Below, piece by piece: positions 11,231 through 25,000 of a stretch of 64,000 bases of DNA. The notes under the pieces are model-generated. The model was not told where the DNA came from and made no database searches. It worked only from the letters and a program-made list of their open reading frames with translations. Source of the stretch: Nansenia antarctica (Eukaryota; Chordata; Actinopteri; Argentiniformes; Microstomatidae); assembly GCA_963989245.1 (NCBI GenBank), contig OZ022349.1, forward strand, positions 31,252,193-31,316,192, given 5' to 3'. Position numbers and translations under genes: made by a program. Within the stretch, counting starts at the first letter, position 1. Each line of letters begins with the position of its first letter.

Positions 11231-11245
11231 TCTGAACAAATGGTT
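11231..11245 (-). promoter_or_regulatory. 15-bp motif shared by two upstream regions, copy 2
   Basis: Identical to 10,361-10,375 and 165 nt upstream of the ATG at 11,066. See the first copy. Confidence 0.4.
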
Positions 11246-11378
11246 GGGGCCAATAAAACCCCCCCTTCTCATTAAGATAAGAGATGGTGAGTCCTAAAGA
11301 TCAATGGACTTGATTTATGACCCCCATAAAACATCAAACAAATCTGAGATCAAAGAAAAGTACCGAGTATATCTACTG

Positions 11379-11765
11379 GAGCTGTGATGAGGAGGGGCTA
11401 GCTGTGATGAGGAGCTAGCTGTGATGAGGAGCTAGCTGTGATGAGGAGGAGCTGTGATGAGGAGGGGCTGTGATGAGGACGGGCTAGCTGTGATGAGGAG
11501 GAGGTGTGATGAGGAGGGGCTAGCTGTGATGAGGAGGAGCTGTGATGAGGAGGAGCTGTGATGAGGAGGAGCTGTGATGAGGAGGGGCTGTGATGAGGAG
11601 GGGCTAGCTGTGATGAGGAGGGGCTAGCTGTGATGAGGAGGAGCTGTGATGAGGAGGGGCTAGCTGAGATGAGGAGATAGCTGTGATGAGGAGGGGCTAG
11701 CTGTGATGAGAAGGAGCTGTGATGAGGAGGGGCTAGCTGTGATGAGGAGGGGCTAGCTGTGATGT
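11379..11765. repeat. Minisatellite of AGCTGTGATGAGGAGGGGCT type
   Basis: Units of about 15-26 bp made of AGCTGTGATGAGGAGG with or without GGCT. Ends at about 11,765 in TGTGATGTACATT. Length changes between units are frequent, unlike the 30-bp array. Confidence 0.93.
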
Positions 11766-11847
11766 ACATTTAGAAGAGGTTAGGTGGGGATTGACCCCCA
11801 CTTTCTCTTAGAGACACACAGGTGGAAGAGGGTCACAAAGAACACGA

Positions 11848-11893
11848 ACTGGTCTGGTCTGGTCTGCTCTGGTCTGGTCTGGTCTGGTCTGGA
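11848..11893. repeat. (TGGTC)n short tandem repeat
   Basis: About nine copies of CTGGT/TGGTC with one CTGCT variant. Confidence 0.85.
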
Positions 11894-11929
11894 ATCACAA
11901 AAGTTCCAGAGCTGCTCTAGATGGCTGAG

Positions 11930-14072
11930 TCTGTCTAGGTCCAGGTTAGTCTCTCTAGGTGTAGGTCAGTCTCTCTAGGTGCAGGTCAGTCTCTCTAGGT
12001 GGGTCAGTCTCTCTAGGTGGGTCAGTCTCTCTAGGTGCAGTTCAGTCTCTCTAGGTGTAGGTCAGTCTCTCTAGGTGTAGGTCAGTCTCTCTAGGTGGGT
12101 CAGTCTCTCTAGGTGTAGGTCAGTCTCTCTAGGTGGGTCAGTCTCTCTAGGTGGGTCAGTCTCTCTAGGTACAGGTCAGTCTCTCTAGGTGCAGGTTAGT
12201 CTCTCTAGGTGGGTCAGTCTCTCTAGGTGGGTCAGTCTCTCTAGGTGGGTCAGTCTCTCTAGGTGGGTCAGTCTCTCTAGGTGGGTCAGTCTCTCTAGGT
12301 GCAGGTTAGTCTCTCTAGGTGGGTCAGTCACTCTAGGTGGGTCAGTCTCTCTAGGTGGGTCAGTCTCTCTAGGTGGGTCAGTCTCTCTGGGTGTAGGTTA
12401 GTCTCTCTAGGTGGGTCAGTCTCTCTAGGTGGGTCAGTCTCTCTAGGTGTAGGTCAGTCTCTCTAGGTGTAGGTCTGTCTCTCTAGGTGGGTCAGTCTCT
12501 CTAGGTGGGTCAGTCTCTCTAGGTGTAGGTCAGTCTCTCTAGGTGGGTCAGTCTCTCTAGGTGGGTCAGTCTCTCTAGGTGTAGGTCAGTCTCTCTAGGT
12601 GCAGGTCAGTCTCTCTAGGTGGGTCAGTCTCTCTAGGTGTAGGTTAGTCTCTCTAGGTGGGTCAGTCTCTCTAGGTGGGTCAGTCTCTCTAGGTGCAGGT
12701 CAGTCTCTCTAGGTGCAGGTCAGTCTCTCTAGGTGTAGGTCAGTCTCTCTTGGTGTAGGTCAGTCTCTCTAGGTGCAGGTCAGTCTCTCTAGGTGGGTCA
12801 GTCTCTCTAGGTGGGTCAGTCTCTCTAGGTGCAGGTCAGTCTCTCTAGGTGCAGGTCAGTCTCTCTAGGTGGGTCAGTCTCTCTAGGTGGGTCAGTCTCT
12901 CTAGGTGGGTCAGTCTCTCTAGGTGTAGGTCAGTCTCTCTAGGTGCAGGTCAGTCTCTCTAGGTGGGTCAGTCTCTCTAGGTGTAGGTCAGTCTCTCTAG
13001 GTGTAGGTCAGTCTCTCTAGGTGCAGGTCAGTCTCTCTAGGTGGGTCAGTCTCTCTAGGTGTAGGTCAGTCTCTCTAGGTGCAGGTCAGTCTCTCTAGGT
13101 GGGTCAGTCTCACTAGGTGTAGGTCAGTCTCTCTAGGTGGGTCAGTCTCTCTAGGTGCAGTTCAGTCTCTCTAGGTGGGTCAGTCTCTCTAGGTGCAGGT
13201 CAGTCTCTCTAGGTGTAGGTCAGTCTCTCTAGGTGTAGGTCAGTCTCTCTAGGTGCAGGTCAGTCTCTCTAGGTGGGTCAGTCTCTCTAGGTGGGTCAGT
13301 CTCTCTAGGTGGGTCAGTCTCTCTAGGTGGGTCAGTCTCTCTAGGTGTAGGTCAGTCCTCTAGGTGGGTCAGTCTCTCTAGGTGTAGGTCAGTCTCTCTA
13401 GGTGCAGGTTAGTCTCTAGGTGTAGGTCAGTCCTCTAGGTGAGTCAGTCTCTCTAGGTGTAGGTCAGTCTCTCTAGGTGGGTCAGTCTCTCTAGGTGTAG
13501 GTCAGTCCTCTAGGTGGGTCAGTCTCTCTAGGTGTAGGTCAGTCTCTCTAGGTGTAGGTCAGTCTCTCTAGGTGGGTCAGTCTCTCTAGGTGCAGGTTAG
13601 TCTCTCTAGGTGGGTCAGTCTCTCTAGGTGCAGGTCAGTCTCTCTAGGTGCAGGTCAGTCTCTCTAGGTGGGTCAGTCTCTCTAGGTGCAGGTCAGTCTC
13701 TCTAGGTGCAGGTCAGTCTCTCTAGGTGGGTCAGTCTCTCTAGGTGGGTCAGTCTCTCTAGGTGCAGGTTAGTCTCTCTAGGTGGGTCAGTCTCTCTAGG
13801 TGCAGGTCAGTCTCTCTAGGTGGGTCAGTCTCTCTAGGTGCAGGTCAGTCTCTCTAGGTGCAGGTTAGTCTCTCTAGGTGGGTCAGTCTCTCTAGGTGGG
13901 TCAGTCTCTCTAGGTGGGTCAGTCTCTCTAGATGGGTCAGTCTCTCTAGGTGCAGGTCAGTCTCTCTAGGTGGGTCAGTCTCTCTTGGTGCAGGTCAGTC
14001 TCTCTAGGTGCAGGTCAGTCTCTCTAGGTGGTTCAGTCTCTCTAGGTGGCTCAGTCTCTCTAGGTGTAGGCT
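11930..14072. repeat. 18/20-bp minisatellite, about 2.1 kb
   Basis: Units GTGGGTCAGTCTCTCTAG (18 bp) alternate irregularly with GTGCAGGTCAGTCTCTCTAG or GTGTAGGTCAGTCTCTCTAG (20 bp). A few lose two bases (CAGTCCTCTAG, around 13,345-13,505). There is no coding content. Confidence 0.97.
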
Positions 14073-14279
14073 AAGAGAAAAGAGAGCAATTAGGTATTTG
14101 TGATCATTTAAATGTGTCTGTTGTCTGGCCAATGTCAAGCCCGGAGCAGAGGAAGACACGTTTCATTGTCTACTAGACTGGGTCGTCAATATGTTGATTC
14201 TGCCCGAGACAGTCTGACTCAGTGACTCTTGTGAATTCAGTTACAAAAGTAAATGATTCCGCCACAGTTGCATCTGGCC

Positions 14280-14579
14280 GTATGTGAACGGCGTGTGAGA
14301 ACGAGGAAGCTGTCCCCACTGAGAGAGAGATTACACCCACCAGTGCATTCACGGAACTGCCCTCCCCTACCTCAAGGAACTCCTTCATACCCCTCAGACC
14401 TCCTCACGCTCCCTCCGCTCTGCTGCCACCAACCCCCTTAAAACCTGCCTTTTTAATAGAGCCTTTTATTAGCCTTTTTTTATAGAAATGTTTATTGTTT
14501 TAGTATTTTTATCTTTCTTCTTGTTTTGAATCTGTAGCACTTAGATATTTATTTATGCAAAGTGCATAACAATTAAAAT

Positions 14580-14628
<49 letters not shown>
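14280..14628 (+). mobile_element. Probable LINE/SINE 3' end with (ATT)n tail
   Basis: The sequence from about 14,460 (TTTTTATAGAAATGTTT...AAAGTGCATAACAATTAAAATG) ending in (TATTAT)n at 14,578-14,628 has the look of the 3' terminus of L2-type retrotransposons in fish. The preceding C-rich stretch (14,340-14,450) may be the end of the reverse-transcriptase frame. No diagnostic motif survives. Confidence 0.35.
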
Positions 14629-15189
14629 AAGATTTCCCACTTTATTTCAGAACCAAGCTGTTTCTCTCTCCCAGTCTCAAACCTCATCAACCCAGTGTCC
14701 CAGGCCAGTTCAGCCCAGTTCAGGGGTTCAGCCCAGTTCAGGGGTTCAGGTCAGGTCAGTTCTGGGGTTCAGGTCAGAAGACTCTCTGTCACTAAGCAGC
14801 AACTTTCTTTCTCACAAGAAACTTTGGAAACGACTGAAATCCATCCAGTCTACTCACTCTACATCACATCATTTACATTTTGGACAATTTAGCAGATGTC
14901 TTCTTTATCCAAAAGCGACTTACAACAAATACATTTGTCTAAGGAAGTGAGCCATCTATCCATCATCAAGACAAAGTCCTCTGTGCTCGACCAGGGGCCG
15001 CTGGCAGTCGTAACGCTAGAGGCAGGAATTTGTTTTTTTGTTTCGTTTTTTCATTGTGCCCTGTTGAAGTGTTGCTGCAGCGGGAGGGCATTACGAGGTC
15101 AGGGAGGTCCAACGCCTGAGCAGAGTGGCTGACCCTACAGGACCTGATTCATTCCTGACTGGAACAGTGTGAAGTCAACTCCATTACTG
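14629..15189. other. No gene; small CAGTTCAGGGGTT repeats and a SINE-tail fragment
   Basis: 14,700-14,780 holds a few copies of CCCAGTTCAGGGGTTCAG and variants. 14,868-14,935 is the minus-strand copy of a common fish tail (AAAAGCGACTTACAA in plus orientation). Nothing coding is recognised. Confidence 0.6.
14868..14935 (-). mobile_element. SINE/MITE tail fragment
   Basis: Read on the minus strand it contains TTGTAAGTCGCTTTTGGATA and GCAGACATCTGCTAAAT-like text, the tail shared with 53,087-53,133 and, degraded, with 58,020-58,083. Confidence 0.5.
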
Positions 15190-15194
15190 AACGC

Positions 15195-15850
15195 CTGCAT
15201 CTGGGGTGCCTGTGGCTCAGGAGGTAGAGGCTGTGGCTCAGGAGGTAGAGGCTGTGGCTCAGGAGGTAGAGGCTGGTGGAGGTAGAGGCTGGTGGAAGTA
15301 GAGGCTGGTGTAGGTAGAGGCTGTGACTCAGGAGGTAGAGAATGGTGGAGGTAGAGACTGGTGGAGGTAGAGGCTGGTGGAGGTAGAATCTGGCGGAGGT
15401 AGAGGCTGGTGGAGGTAGAGGCTAGTGGAGGTAGAGGCTAGTGGAGGTAGAGGCTGTGGCTCAGGAGGTAGAGGCTGGTGGAGGTAGAGGCTAGTGGAGG
15501 TAGAGGCTGTGGCTCAGGAGGTAGAGGCTGGTGGAGGTAGAGGCTGTGGCTCAGGAGGTAGAGGCTGGTGGAGTAGGAGGTAGAGGCTAGTGGAGGTAGA
15601 GGCTGAGGCTCAGGAGGTAGAGCCGGCGTCTAATGATCGCATGGTCGGCAGATTGGCGGTTCGAACCCTGGCTGGCCACCTGTCGAGGTGTCCTTGGGCA
15701 AGACACCGAACCCCAAATTGCTCCCAATGAGTGGGCCGGCACCTTGCATGGTAGCTTGGCCGCCATTGGTGTGTGAATGTGTGTGTGAATGGGTGAATGA
15801 GAGGCCGTTGTTAAGCGCTTTGGAATAAGGTGATACCAGGTGATGGTATA
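15195..15850 (+). mobile_element. tRNA-derived SINE with an expanded A-box half
   Basis: The head begins with GCCTGTGGCTCAGGAGGTAG (A-box-like TGGCTCAGGAGG). The B box GGTTCGAACCC is at about 15,658-15,668. The body follows with CCTTGGGCAAGACACCGAAC, TTGCTCCCAATGAG, CTTGCATGGTAGC and TGTGTGAATGGGTGAATG, and the tail GCGCTTTGGAATAA. This order is that of widespread fish SINEs. Between A box and B box about 400 bp of tandem repeat derived from the A-box sequence is inserted, so the element is much longer than a normal copy. Confidence 0.7.
15208..15622 (+). repeat. Minisatellite grown from the SINE A-box region
   Basis: Repeats of GTGGCTCAGGAGGTAGAGGC and the shorter CTGGTGGAGGTAGAGG, with AGTGGAGG variants. 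The final unit runs directly into the normal SINE sequence after GGTAGAG at 15,622. The same motif pair forms the array at 42,260-42,716 on the other strand. Confidence 0.9.
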
Positions 15851-16036
15851 AGTCATCTCTCATCCTCATCATTAGTAGTGACTCCACAGACCCTGCACAG
15901 AGAGGTCATTTAGTGTACCACACACACACACACCACCCAAACACTGCAAAATAATCACACACGTATGTATGCACGCTCCTTACAGCCAAGGGAAACACAA
16001 CCCAGGTCATTATTTACTTCCTTCCAAAACCTAGCT
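15851..16036. other. Short unique spacer
   Basis: Contains a brief CACACACA run (15,920-15,933). No gene is seen. Confidence 0.5.
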
Positions 16037-19000
16037 CCCTAGGACACAATAGACCACCTCCCTCCCTCCCTAGGACACAATACACCACCTCTCTCCCTCC
16101 CTAGAACACAATACACCACCTCCCTCCCTCCCTAGAACACAATACACCAACTCCCTCCCTCCCTAGAACACAATACACCACCTCCCTCGCTCCCTAGAAC
16201 ACAATACACCACCTCCCTCCCTCACTAGAACACAATACACCACCTCCCTCCCTAGAACACAATACACCACCTCCCTCCCTCCCTAGGACACAATACACCT
16301 CCTCCCTCCCTAGAACACAATACACCTCCTCCCTCCCTCCCTAGAACTCAATACACCACCTCCCTCCCTAGAACACAATACACCAACCCCCTCCCCCCCT
16401 AGAACACAATACACCACCTCCCTCCCTCCCTAGAACACAATACACCACCTCCCTCCCTCCCTCGAACACAATACACCACCTCCCTCCCTACCTAGAACAC
16501 AATACACCACCTCCCCCCTCACTAGAACACAATACACCACCTCCCCCCTCACTAGAACACAATACACCACCTCCCTCCCCCCTAGAACACAATACACCCC
16601 CTCCCTCCCCCCAGAACACAATACACCACCTCCCTCCCTCCCTCAAACACAATACACCACCTCCCTCCCTCCCTAGAACACAATACACCACCTCCCCCCT
16701 CACAAGAACACAATACACCACCTCCCTCCCCCCTAGAACACAATACACCACCTCCCTCCCTCCCTAGAACACAATACACCTCCTCCCTCCCTAGAACACA
16801 ATACACCACCTCCCTCCCTAGAACACAATACACCACCTCCCTCCCTCCCTAGAACACAATACACCTTCTCCCTCCCTCCCTAGAACACAATACACCACCT
16901 CCCTCCCTCCCTAGAACACAATACACAACCTCCCTCCCTCCCTAGGACACAATACACCACCTCCCTCCCTCCCTAGGACACAATACACCACCTCCCTCCC
17001 TCCCTAGGACACAATACACCACCTCCCTCCCTAGAACACAATACACCTCCTCCCTCCCTCCCTAGAACACAATACACCACCTCCCTCCCTAGAACACAAT
17101 ACACCACCTCCCTCCCTCCCTAGAACACAATACACCTCCTCCCTCCCTCCCTAGAACACAATACACCACCTCCCTCCCTAGAACACAAAACACCACCTTC
17201 CTCCCTAGGACACAATACACCACCTCCCTCCCTCCCTAGAACACAATACACCACCTCCCTCCCTAGAACACAATACACCACCACCCTCCCCCCTAGAACA
17301 CAATACACCACCTCCCTCCCCCCTAGGACACAATACACCTCCTCCCTCCCTCCCTAAAACACAATACACCACCTCCCTCCCTCCCTAGAACACAATACAC
17401 CACCTCCCTCCCTCCCTAGAACACAATACACCACCTCCCTCCCTAGAACACAATACACCACCTCCCTCCCTAGGACACAATACACCTCTTCCCTCCCTCC
17501 CTAGAACACAATACACCACCTCCCTCCCTCCCTAGAACACAATACACCTCCTCCCTCCCTCCCTAGAACACAATACACCTCCTCCCTCCCTCCCTAGAAC
17601 ACAATACACCACCTCCCTCCCTCCCTAGAACACAATACACCTCCTCCCTCCCCCCCTAGAACACAATACACCTCCTCCCTCCCTAGAACACAATACACCA
17701 CCTCCCTCCCTAGGACACAATACACCTCTTCCCTCCCTCCCTAGAACACAATACACCACCTCCCTCCCTCCCTAGAATACAATACACCTCCTCCCTCCCT
17801 CCCTAGAACACAATACACCTCCTCCCTCCCTCCCTAGAACACAATACACCACCTCCCTCCCTAGAACACAATACACCACCTCCCTCCCTCCCTAGAACAC
17901 AATACACCACCTCCCTCCCTAGAACACAATACACCACCTCCCTCCCCCCAGAACACAATACACCTCCTCCCTCCCTCCCTAGAACACAATACACCACCCC
18001 CTCCCCCCCTAGAACACAATACACCACCTCCCTCCCTCCCTAGAACACAATACACCACCTCCCTCCCTCACTAGAACACAATACACCACCTCCCTCCCTA
18101 GAACACAATACACCACCTCCCTCCCTCCCTAGGACACAATACACCTCCTCCCTCCCTAGAACACAATACACCTCCTCCCTCCCTCCCTAGAACTCAATAC
18201 ACCACCTCCCTCCCTAGAACACAATACACCAACCCCCTCCCCCCCTAGAACACAATACACCACCTCCCTCCCTCCCTAGAACACAATACACCACCTCCCT
18301 CCCTCCCTCGAACACAATACACCACCTCCCTCCCTACCTAGAACACAATACACCACCTCCCTCCCCCCAGAACACAATACACCACCTCCCTCCCTCCCTC
18401 AAACACAATACACCACCTCCCTCCCTCCCTAGAACACAATACACCACCTCCCCCCTCACTAGAACACAATACACCACCTCCCTCCCCCCTAGAACACAAT
18501 ACACCACCTCCCTCCCTCCCTAGAACACAATACACCTCCTCCCTCCCTAGAACACAATACACCACCTCCCTCCCTAGAACACAATACACCACCTCCCTCC
18601 CTCCCTAGAACACAATACACCTTCTCCCTCCCTCCCTAGAACACAATACACCACCTCCCTCCCTCCCTAGAACACAATACACAACCTCCCTCCCTCCCTA
18701 GGACACAATACACCACCTCCCTCCCTCCCTAGGACACAATACACCACCTCCCTCCCTCCCTAGGACACAATACACCACCTCCCTCCCTCCCTAGAACACA
18801 ATACACCTCCTCCCTCCCTCCCTAGAACACAATACACCACCTCCCTCCCTAGAACACAATACACCACCTCCCTCCCTCCCTAGAACACAATACACCTCCT
18901 CCCTCCCTCCCTAGAACACAATACACCACCTCCCTCCCTAGAACACAAAACACCACCTTCCTCCCTAGGACACAATACACCACCTCCCTCCCTCCCTAGA

Positions 19001-22000
19001 ACACAATACACCACCTCCCTCCCTAGAACACAATACACCACCACCCTCCCCCCCTAGAACACAATACACCACCTCCCTCCCCCCTAGGACACAATACACC
19101 TCCTCCCTCCCTCCCTAAAACACAATACACCACCTCCCTCCCTCCCTAGAACACAATACACCACCTCCCTCCCTCCCTAGAACACAATACACCACCTCCC
19201 TCCCTAGAACACAATACACCACCTCCCTCCCTAGGACACAATACACCTCTTCCCTCCCTCCCTAGAACACAATACACCACCTCCCTCCCTCCCTAGAACA
19301 CAATACACCTCCTCCCTCCCTCCCTAGAACACAATACACCTCCTCCCTCCCTCCCTAGAACACAATACACCACCTCCCTCCCTCCCTAGAACACAATACA
19401 CCACCTCCCTCCCTAGAACACAATACACCTCCTCCCTCCCTCCCTAGAACACAATACACCACCTCCCTCCCCCCCTAGAACACAATACACCTCCTCCCTC
19501 CCTAGAACACAATACACCACCTCCCTCCCTAGGACACAATACACCTCTTCCCTCCCTCCCTAGAACACAATACACCACCTCCCTCCCTCCCTAGAATACA
19601 ATACACCTCCTCCCTCCCTCCCTAGAACACAATACACCTCCTCCCTCCCTCCCTAGAACACAATACACCACCTCCCTCCCTAGAACACAATACACCACCT
19701 CCCTCCCTCCCTAGAACACAATACACCACCTCCCTCCCTAGAACACAATACACCACCTCCCTCCCCCCAGAACACAATACACCTCCTCCCTCCCTCCCTA
19801 GAACACAATACACCACCCCCTCCCCCCCTAGAACACAATACACCACCTCCCTCCCTCCCTAGAACACAATACACCACCTCCCTCCCTCACTAGAACACAA
19901 TACACCACATCCCTCCCTAGAACACAATACACCACCTCCCTCCCTCCCTAGGACACAATACACCTCCCTCCCTAGAACACAATACACCTCCTCCCTCCCT
20001 CCCTAGAACTCAATACACCACCTCCCTCCCTAGAACACAATACACCAACCCCCTCCCCCCCTAGAACACAATACACCACCTCCCTCCCTCCCTAGAACAC
20101 AATACACCACCTCCCTCCCTCCCTCGAACACAATACACCACCTCCCTCCCTACCTAGAACACAATACACCACCTCCCCCCTCACTAGAACACAATACACC
20201 ACCTCCCCCCTCACTAGAACACAATACACCACCTCCCTCCCCCCTAGAACACAATACACCACCTCCCTCCCCCAGAACACAATACACCACCTCCCTCCCT
20301 CCCTCAAACACAATACACCACCTCCCTCCCTCCCTAGAACACAATACACCACCTCCCTCCCTACCTAGAACACAATACACCACCTCCCCCCTCACTAGAA
20401 CACAATACACCACCTCCCCCCTCACTAGAACACAATACACCACCTCCCTCCCCCCTAGAACACAATACACCACCTCCCTCCCCCAGAACACAATACACCA
20501 CCTCCCTCCCTCCCTCAAACACAATACACCTCCTCCCTCCCCCCTAGAACACAATACACCACCTCCCTCCCTAGAACACAATACACCTCCTCCCTCCCTA
20601 GAACACAATACACCACCTCCCTCCCTAGAACACAATACACCACCTCCCTCCCTCCCTAGAACACAATACACCTTCTCCCTCCCTCCCTAGAACACAATAC
20701 ACCACCTCCCTCCCTCCCTAGAACACAATACACAACCTCCCTCCCTCCCTAGGACACAATACACCACCTCCCTCCCTCCCTAGGACACAATACACCACCT
20801 CCCTCCCTCCCTAGGACACAATACACCACCTCCCTCCCTCCCTAGAACACAATACACCTCCTCCCTCCCTCCCTAGAACACAATACACCACCTCCCTCCC
20901 TAGAACACAATACACCACCTCCCTCCCTCCCTAGAACACAATACACCTCCTCCCTCCCTCCCTAGAACACAATACACCACCTCCCTCCCTAGAACACAAA
21001 ACACCACCTTCCTCCCTAGGACACAATACACCACCTCCCTCCCTCCCTAGAACACAATACACCACCTCCCTCCCTAGAACACAATACACCACCACCCTCC
21101 CCCCCTAGAACACAATACACCACCTCCCTCCCCCCTAGGACACAATACACCTCCTCCCTCCCTCCCTAAAACACAATACACCACCTCCCTCCCTCCCTAG
21201 AACACAATACACCACCTCCCTCCCTCCCTAGAACACAATACACCACCACCCTCCCTAGAACACAATACACCACCTCCCTCCCTAGGACACAATACACCTC
21301 TTCCCTCCCTCCCTAGAACACAATACACCACCTCCCTCCCTCCCTAGAACACAATACACCTCCTCCCTCCCTCCCTAGAACACAATACACCTCCTCCCTC
21401 CCTCCCTAGAACACAATACACCACCTCCCTCCCTCCCTAGAACACAATACACCTCCTCCCTCCCCCCCTAGAACACAATACACCTCCTCCCTCCCTAGAA
21501 CACAATACACCACCTCCCTCCCTAGGACACAATACACCTCTTCCCTCCCTCCCTAGAACACAATACACCACCTCCCTCCCTAGAACACAATACACCTCCT
21601 CCCTCCCTCCCTAGAACACAATACACCTCCTCCCTCCCTCCCTAGAACACAATACACCACCTCCCTCCCTCCCTAGAACACAATACACCACCTCCCTCCC
21701 CCCTAGAACACAATACACCACCTCCCTCCCTAGAACACAATACACCACCTCCCTCCCTCCCTAGAACACAATACACCACCTCCCTCCCTAGAATACAATA
21801 CACCTCCTCCCTCCCTCCCTAGAACACAATACACCTCCTCCCTCCCTCCCTAGAACACAATACACCACCTCCCTCCCTAGAACACAATACACCACCTCCC
21901 TCCCTCCCTAGAACACAATACACCACCTCCCTCCCTAGTACACAATACACCACCTCCCTCCCCCCAGAACACAATACACCTCCTCCCTCCCTCCCTAGAA

Positions 22001-25000
22001 CACAATACACCACCCCCTCCCCCCCTAGAACACAATACACCACCTCCCTCCTTCCCTAGAACACAATACACCAGCTCCCTCCCTCCCTAGAACACAATAC
22101 ACTTCCTCCCTCCTTCCCTAGAACACAATACACCACCTCCCTCCCTCCGTAGAACACAATACACCACCTCCCTCCCCCCTAGAACACAATGCACCACCTC
22201 CCTCCCCCCTAGAACACAATACACCACCTCCCTCCCTCCCTCGAACACAATACACCACCTCCCTCCCTAGAACACAATACACCACCTCCCCCCTCACTAG
22301 AACACAATACACCACCTCCCTCCCCCCTAGAACACAATACACCACCTCCCTCCCTAGAACACAATACACCTCCTCCCTCCCTAGAACACAATACACCACC
22401 TCCCTCCCTAGAACACAATACACCACCTCCCTCCCTCCCTAGAACACAATACACCTTCTCCCTCCCTCCCTAGAACACAATACACCACCTCCCTCCCTCC
22501 CTAGAACACAATACACAACCTCCCTCCCTCCCTAGGACACAATACACCACCTCCCTCCCTCCCTAGGACACAATACACCACCTCCCTCCCTCCCTAGGAC
22601 ACAATACACCACCTCCCTCCCTCCCTAGAACACAATACACCTCCTCCCTCCCTCCCTAGAACACAATACACCACCTCCCTCCCTAGAACACAATACACCA
22701 CCTCCCTCCCTCCCTAGAACACAATACACCTCCTCCCTCCCTCCCTAGAACACAATACACCACCTCCCTCCCTAGAACACAAAACACCACCTTCCTCCCT
22801 AGGACACAATACACCACCTCCCTCCCTCCCTAGAACACAATACACCACCTCCCTCCCTAGAACACAATACACCACCACCCTCCCCCCCTAGAACACAATA
22901 CACCACCTCCCTCCCCCCTAGGACACAATACACCTCCTCCCTCCCTCCCTAAAACACAATACACCACCTCCCTCCCTCCCTAGAACACAATACACCACCT
23001 CCCTCCCTCCCTAGAACACAATACACCACCACCCTCCCTAGAACACAATACACCACCTCCCTCCCTAGGACACAATACACCTCTTCCCTCCCTCCCTAGA
23101 ACACAATACACCACCTCCCTCCCTCCCTAGAACACAATACACCTCCTCCCTCCCTCCCTAGAACACAATACACCTCCTCCCTCCCTCCCTAGAACACAAT
23201 ACACCACCTCCCTCCCTCCCTAGAACACAATACACCTCCTCCCTCCCCCCCTAGAACACAATACACCTCCTCCCTCCCTAGAACACAATACACCACCTCC
23301 CTCCCTAGGACACAATACACCTCTTCCCTCCCTCCCTAGAACACAATACACCACCTCCCTCCCTCCCTAGAATACAATACACCTCCTCCCTCCCTCCCTA
23401 GAACACAATACACCTCCTCCCTCCCTCCCTAGAACACAATACACCACCTCCCTCCCTAGAACACAATACACCACCTCCCTCCCTCCCTAGAACACAATAC
23501 ACCACCTCCCTCCCTAGTACACAATACACCACCTCCCTCCCCCCAGAACACAATACACCTCCTCCCCCCCTCCCTAGAACACAATACACCACCCCCTCCC
23601 CCCCTAGAACACAATACACCACCTCCCTCCTTCCCTAGAACACAATACACCAGCTCCCTCCCTCCCTAGAACACAATACACTTCCTCCCTCCTTCCCTAG
23701 AACACAATACACCACCTCCCTCCCTCCGTAGAACACAATACACCACCTCCCTCCCCCCTAGAACACAATGCACCACCTCCCTCCCCCCTAGAACACAATA
23801 CACCACCTCCCTCCCTCCCTCGAACACAATACACCACCTCCCTCCCTAGAACACAATACACCACCTCCCCCCTCACTAGAACACAATACACCTCCTCCCT
23901 CCCTCCCTAGAACACAATACACCACCTCCCTCCCTAGAACACAATACACCACCCCCCTCCCCCCCTAGAACACAATACACCACCTCCCTCCCCCCAGAAC
24001 ACAATACACCACCTCCCTCCCTCCCTCGAACACAATACACCACCTCCCTCCCTCCCTAGAACACAATACACCACCTCCCCCCTCACTAGAACACAATACA
24101 CCACCTCCCTCCCCCCTAGAACACAATACACCACCTCCCTCCCTCCCTAGAACACAATACACCACCTCCCTCCCTAGAACACAATACACCACCTCCCTCC
24201 CTCCCTAGAACACAATACACCTTCTCCCTCCCTCCCTAGAACACAATACACCACCTCCCTCCCTCCCTAGAACACAATACACAACCTCCCTCCCTCCCTA
24301 GGACACAATACACCACCTCCCTCCCTCCCTAGGACACAATACACCACCTCCCTCCCTCCCTAGGACACAATACACCACCTCCCTCCCTCCCTAGAACACA
24401 ATACACCTCCTCACTCCCTCCCTAGAACACAATACACCACCTCCCTCCCTAGAACACAATACACCACCTCCCTCCCTCCCTAGAACACAATTCACCACCT
24501 CCCTCCCTCCCTAGAACACAATACACCACCTCCCTCCCTAGAACACAAAACACCACCTTCCTCCCTAGGACACAATACACCACCTCCCTCCCTCCCTAGA
24601 ACACAATACAACACCTCCCTCCCTCCCTAGAACACAATACACCACCTCCCTCCCTCCCTAGAACACAATACACCACCTCCCTCCCTCCCTAGAACACAAT
24701 ACACCACCTCCCTCCCTAGAACACAATACACCACCACCCTCCCCCCCTAGAACACAATACACCACCTCCCTCCCCCCTAGGACACAATACACCTCCTCCC
24801 TCCCTCCCTAAAACACAATACACCACCTCCCTCCCTCCCTAGAACACAATACACCACCTCCCTCCCTCCCTAGAACACAATACACCACCTCCCTCCCTAG
24901 AACACAATACACCACCTCCCTCCCTAGGACACAATACACCTCTTCCCTCCCTCCCTAGAACACAATACACCACCTCCCTCCCTCCCTAGAACACAATACA

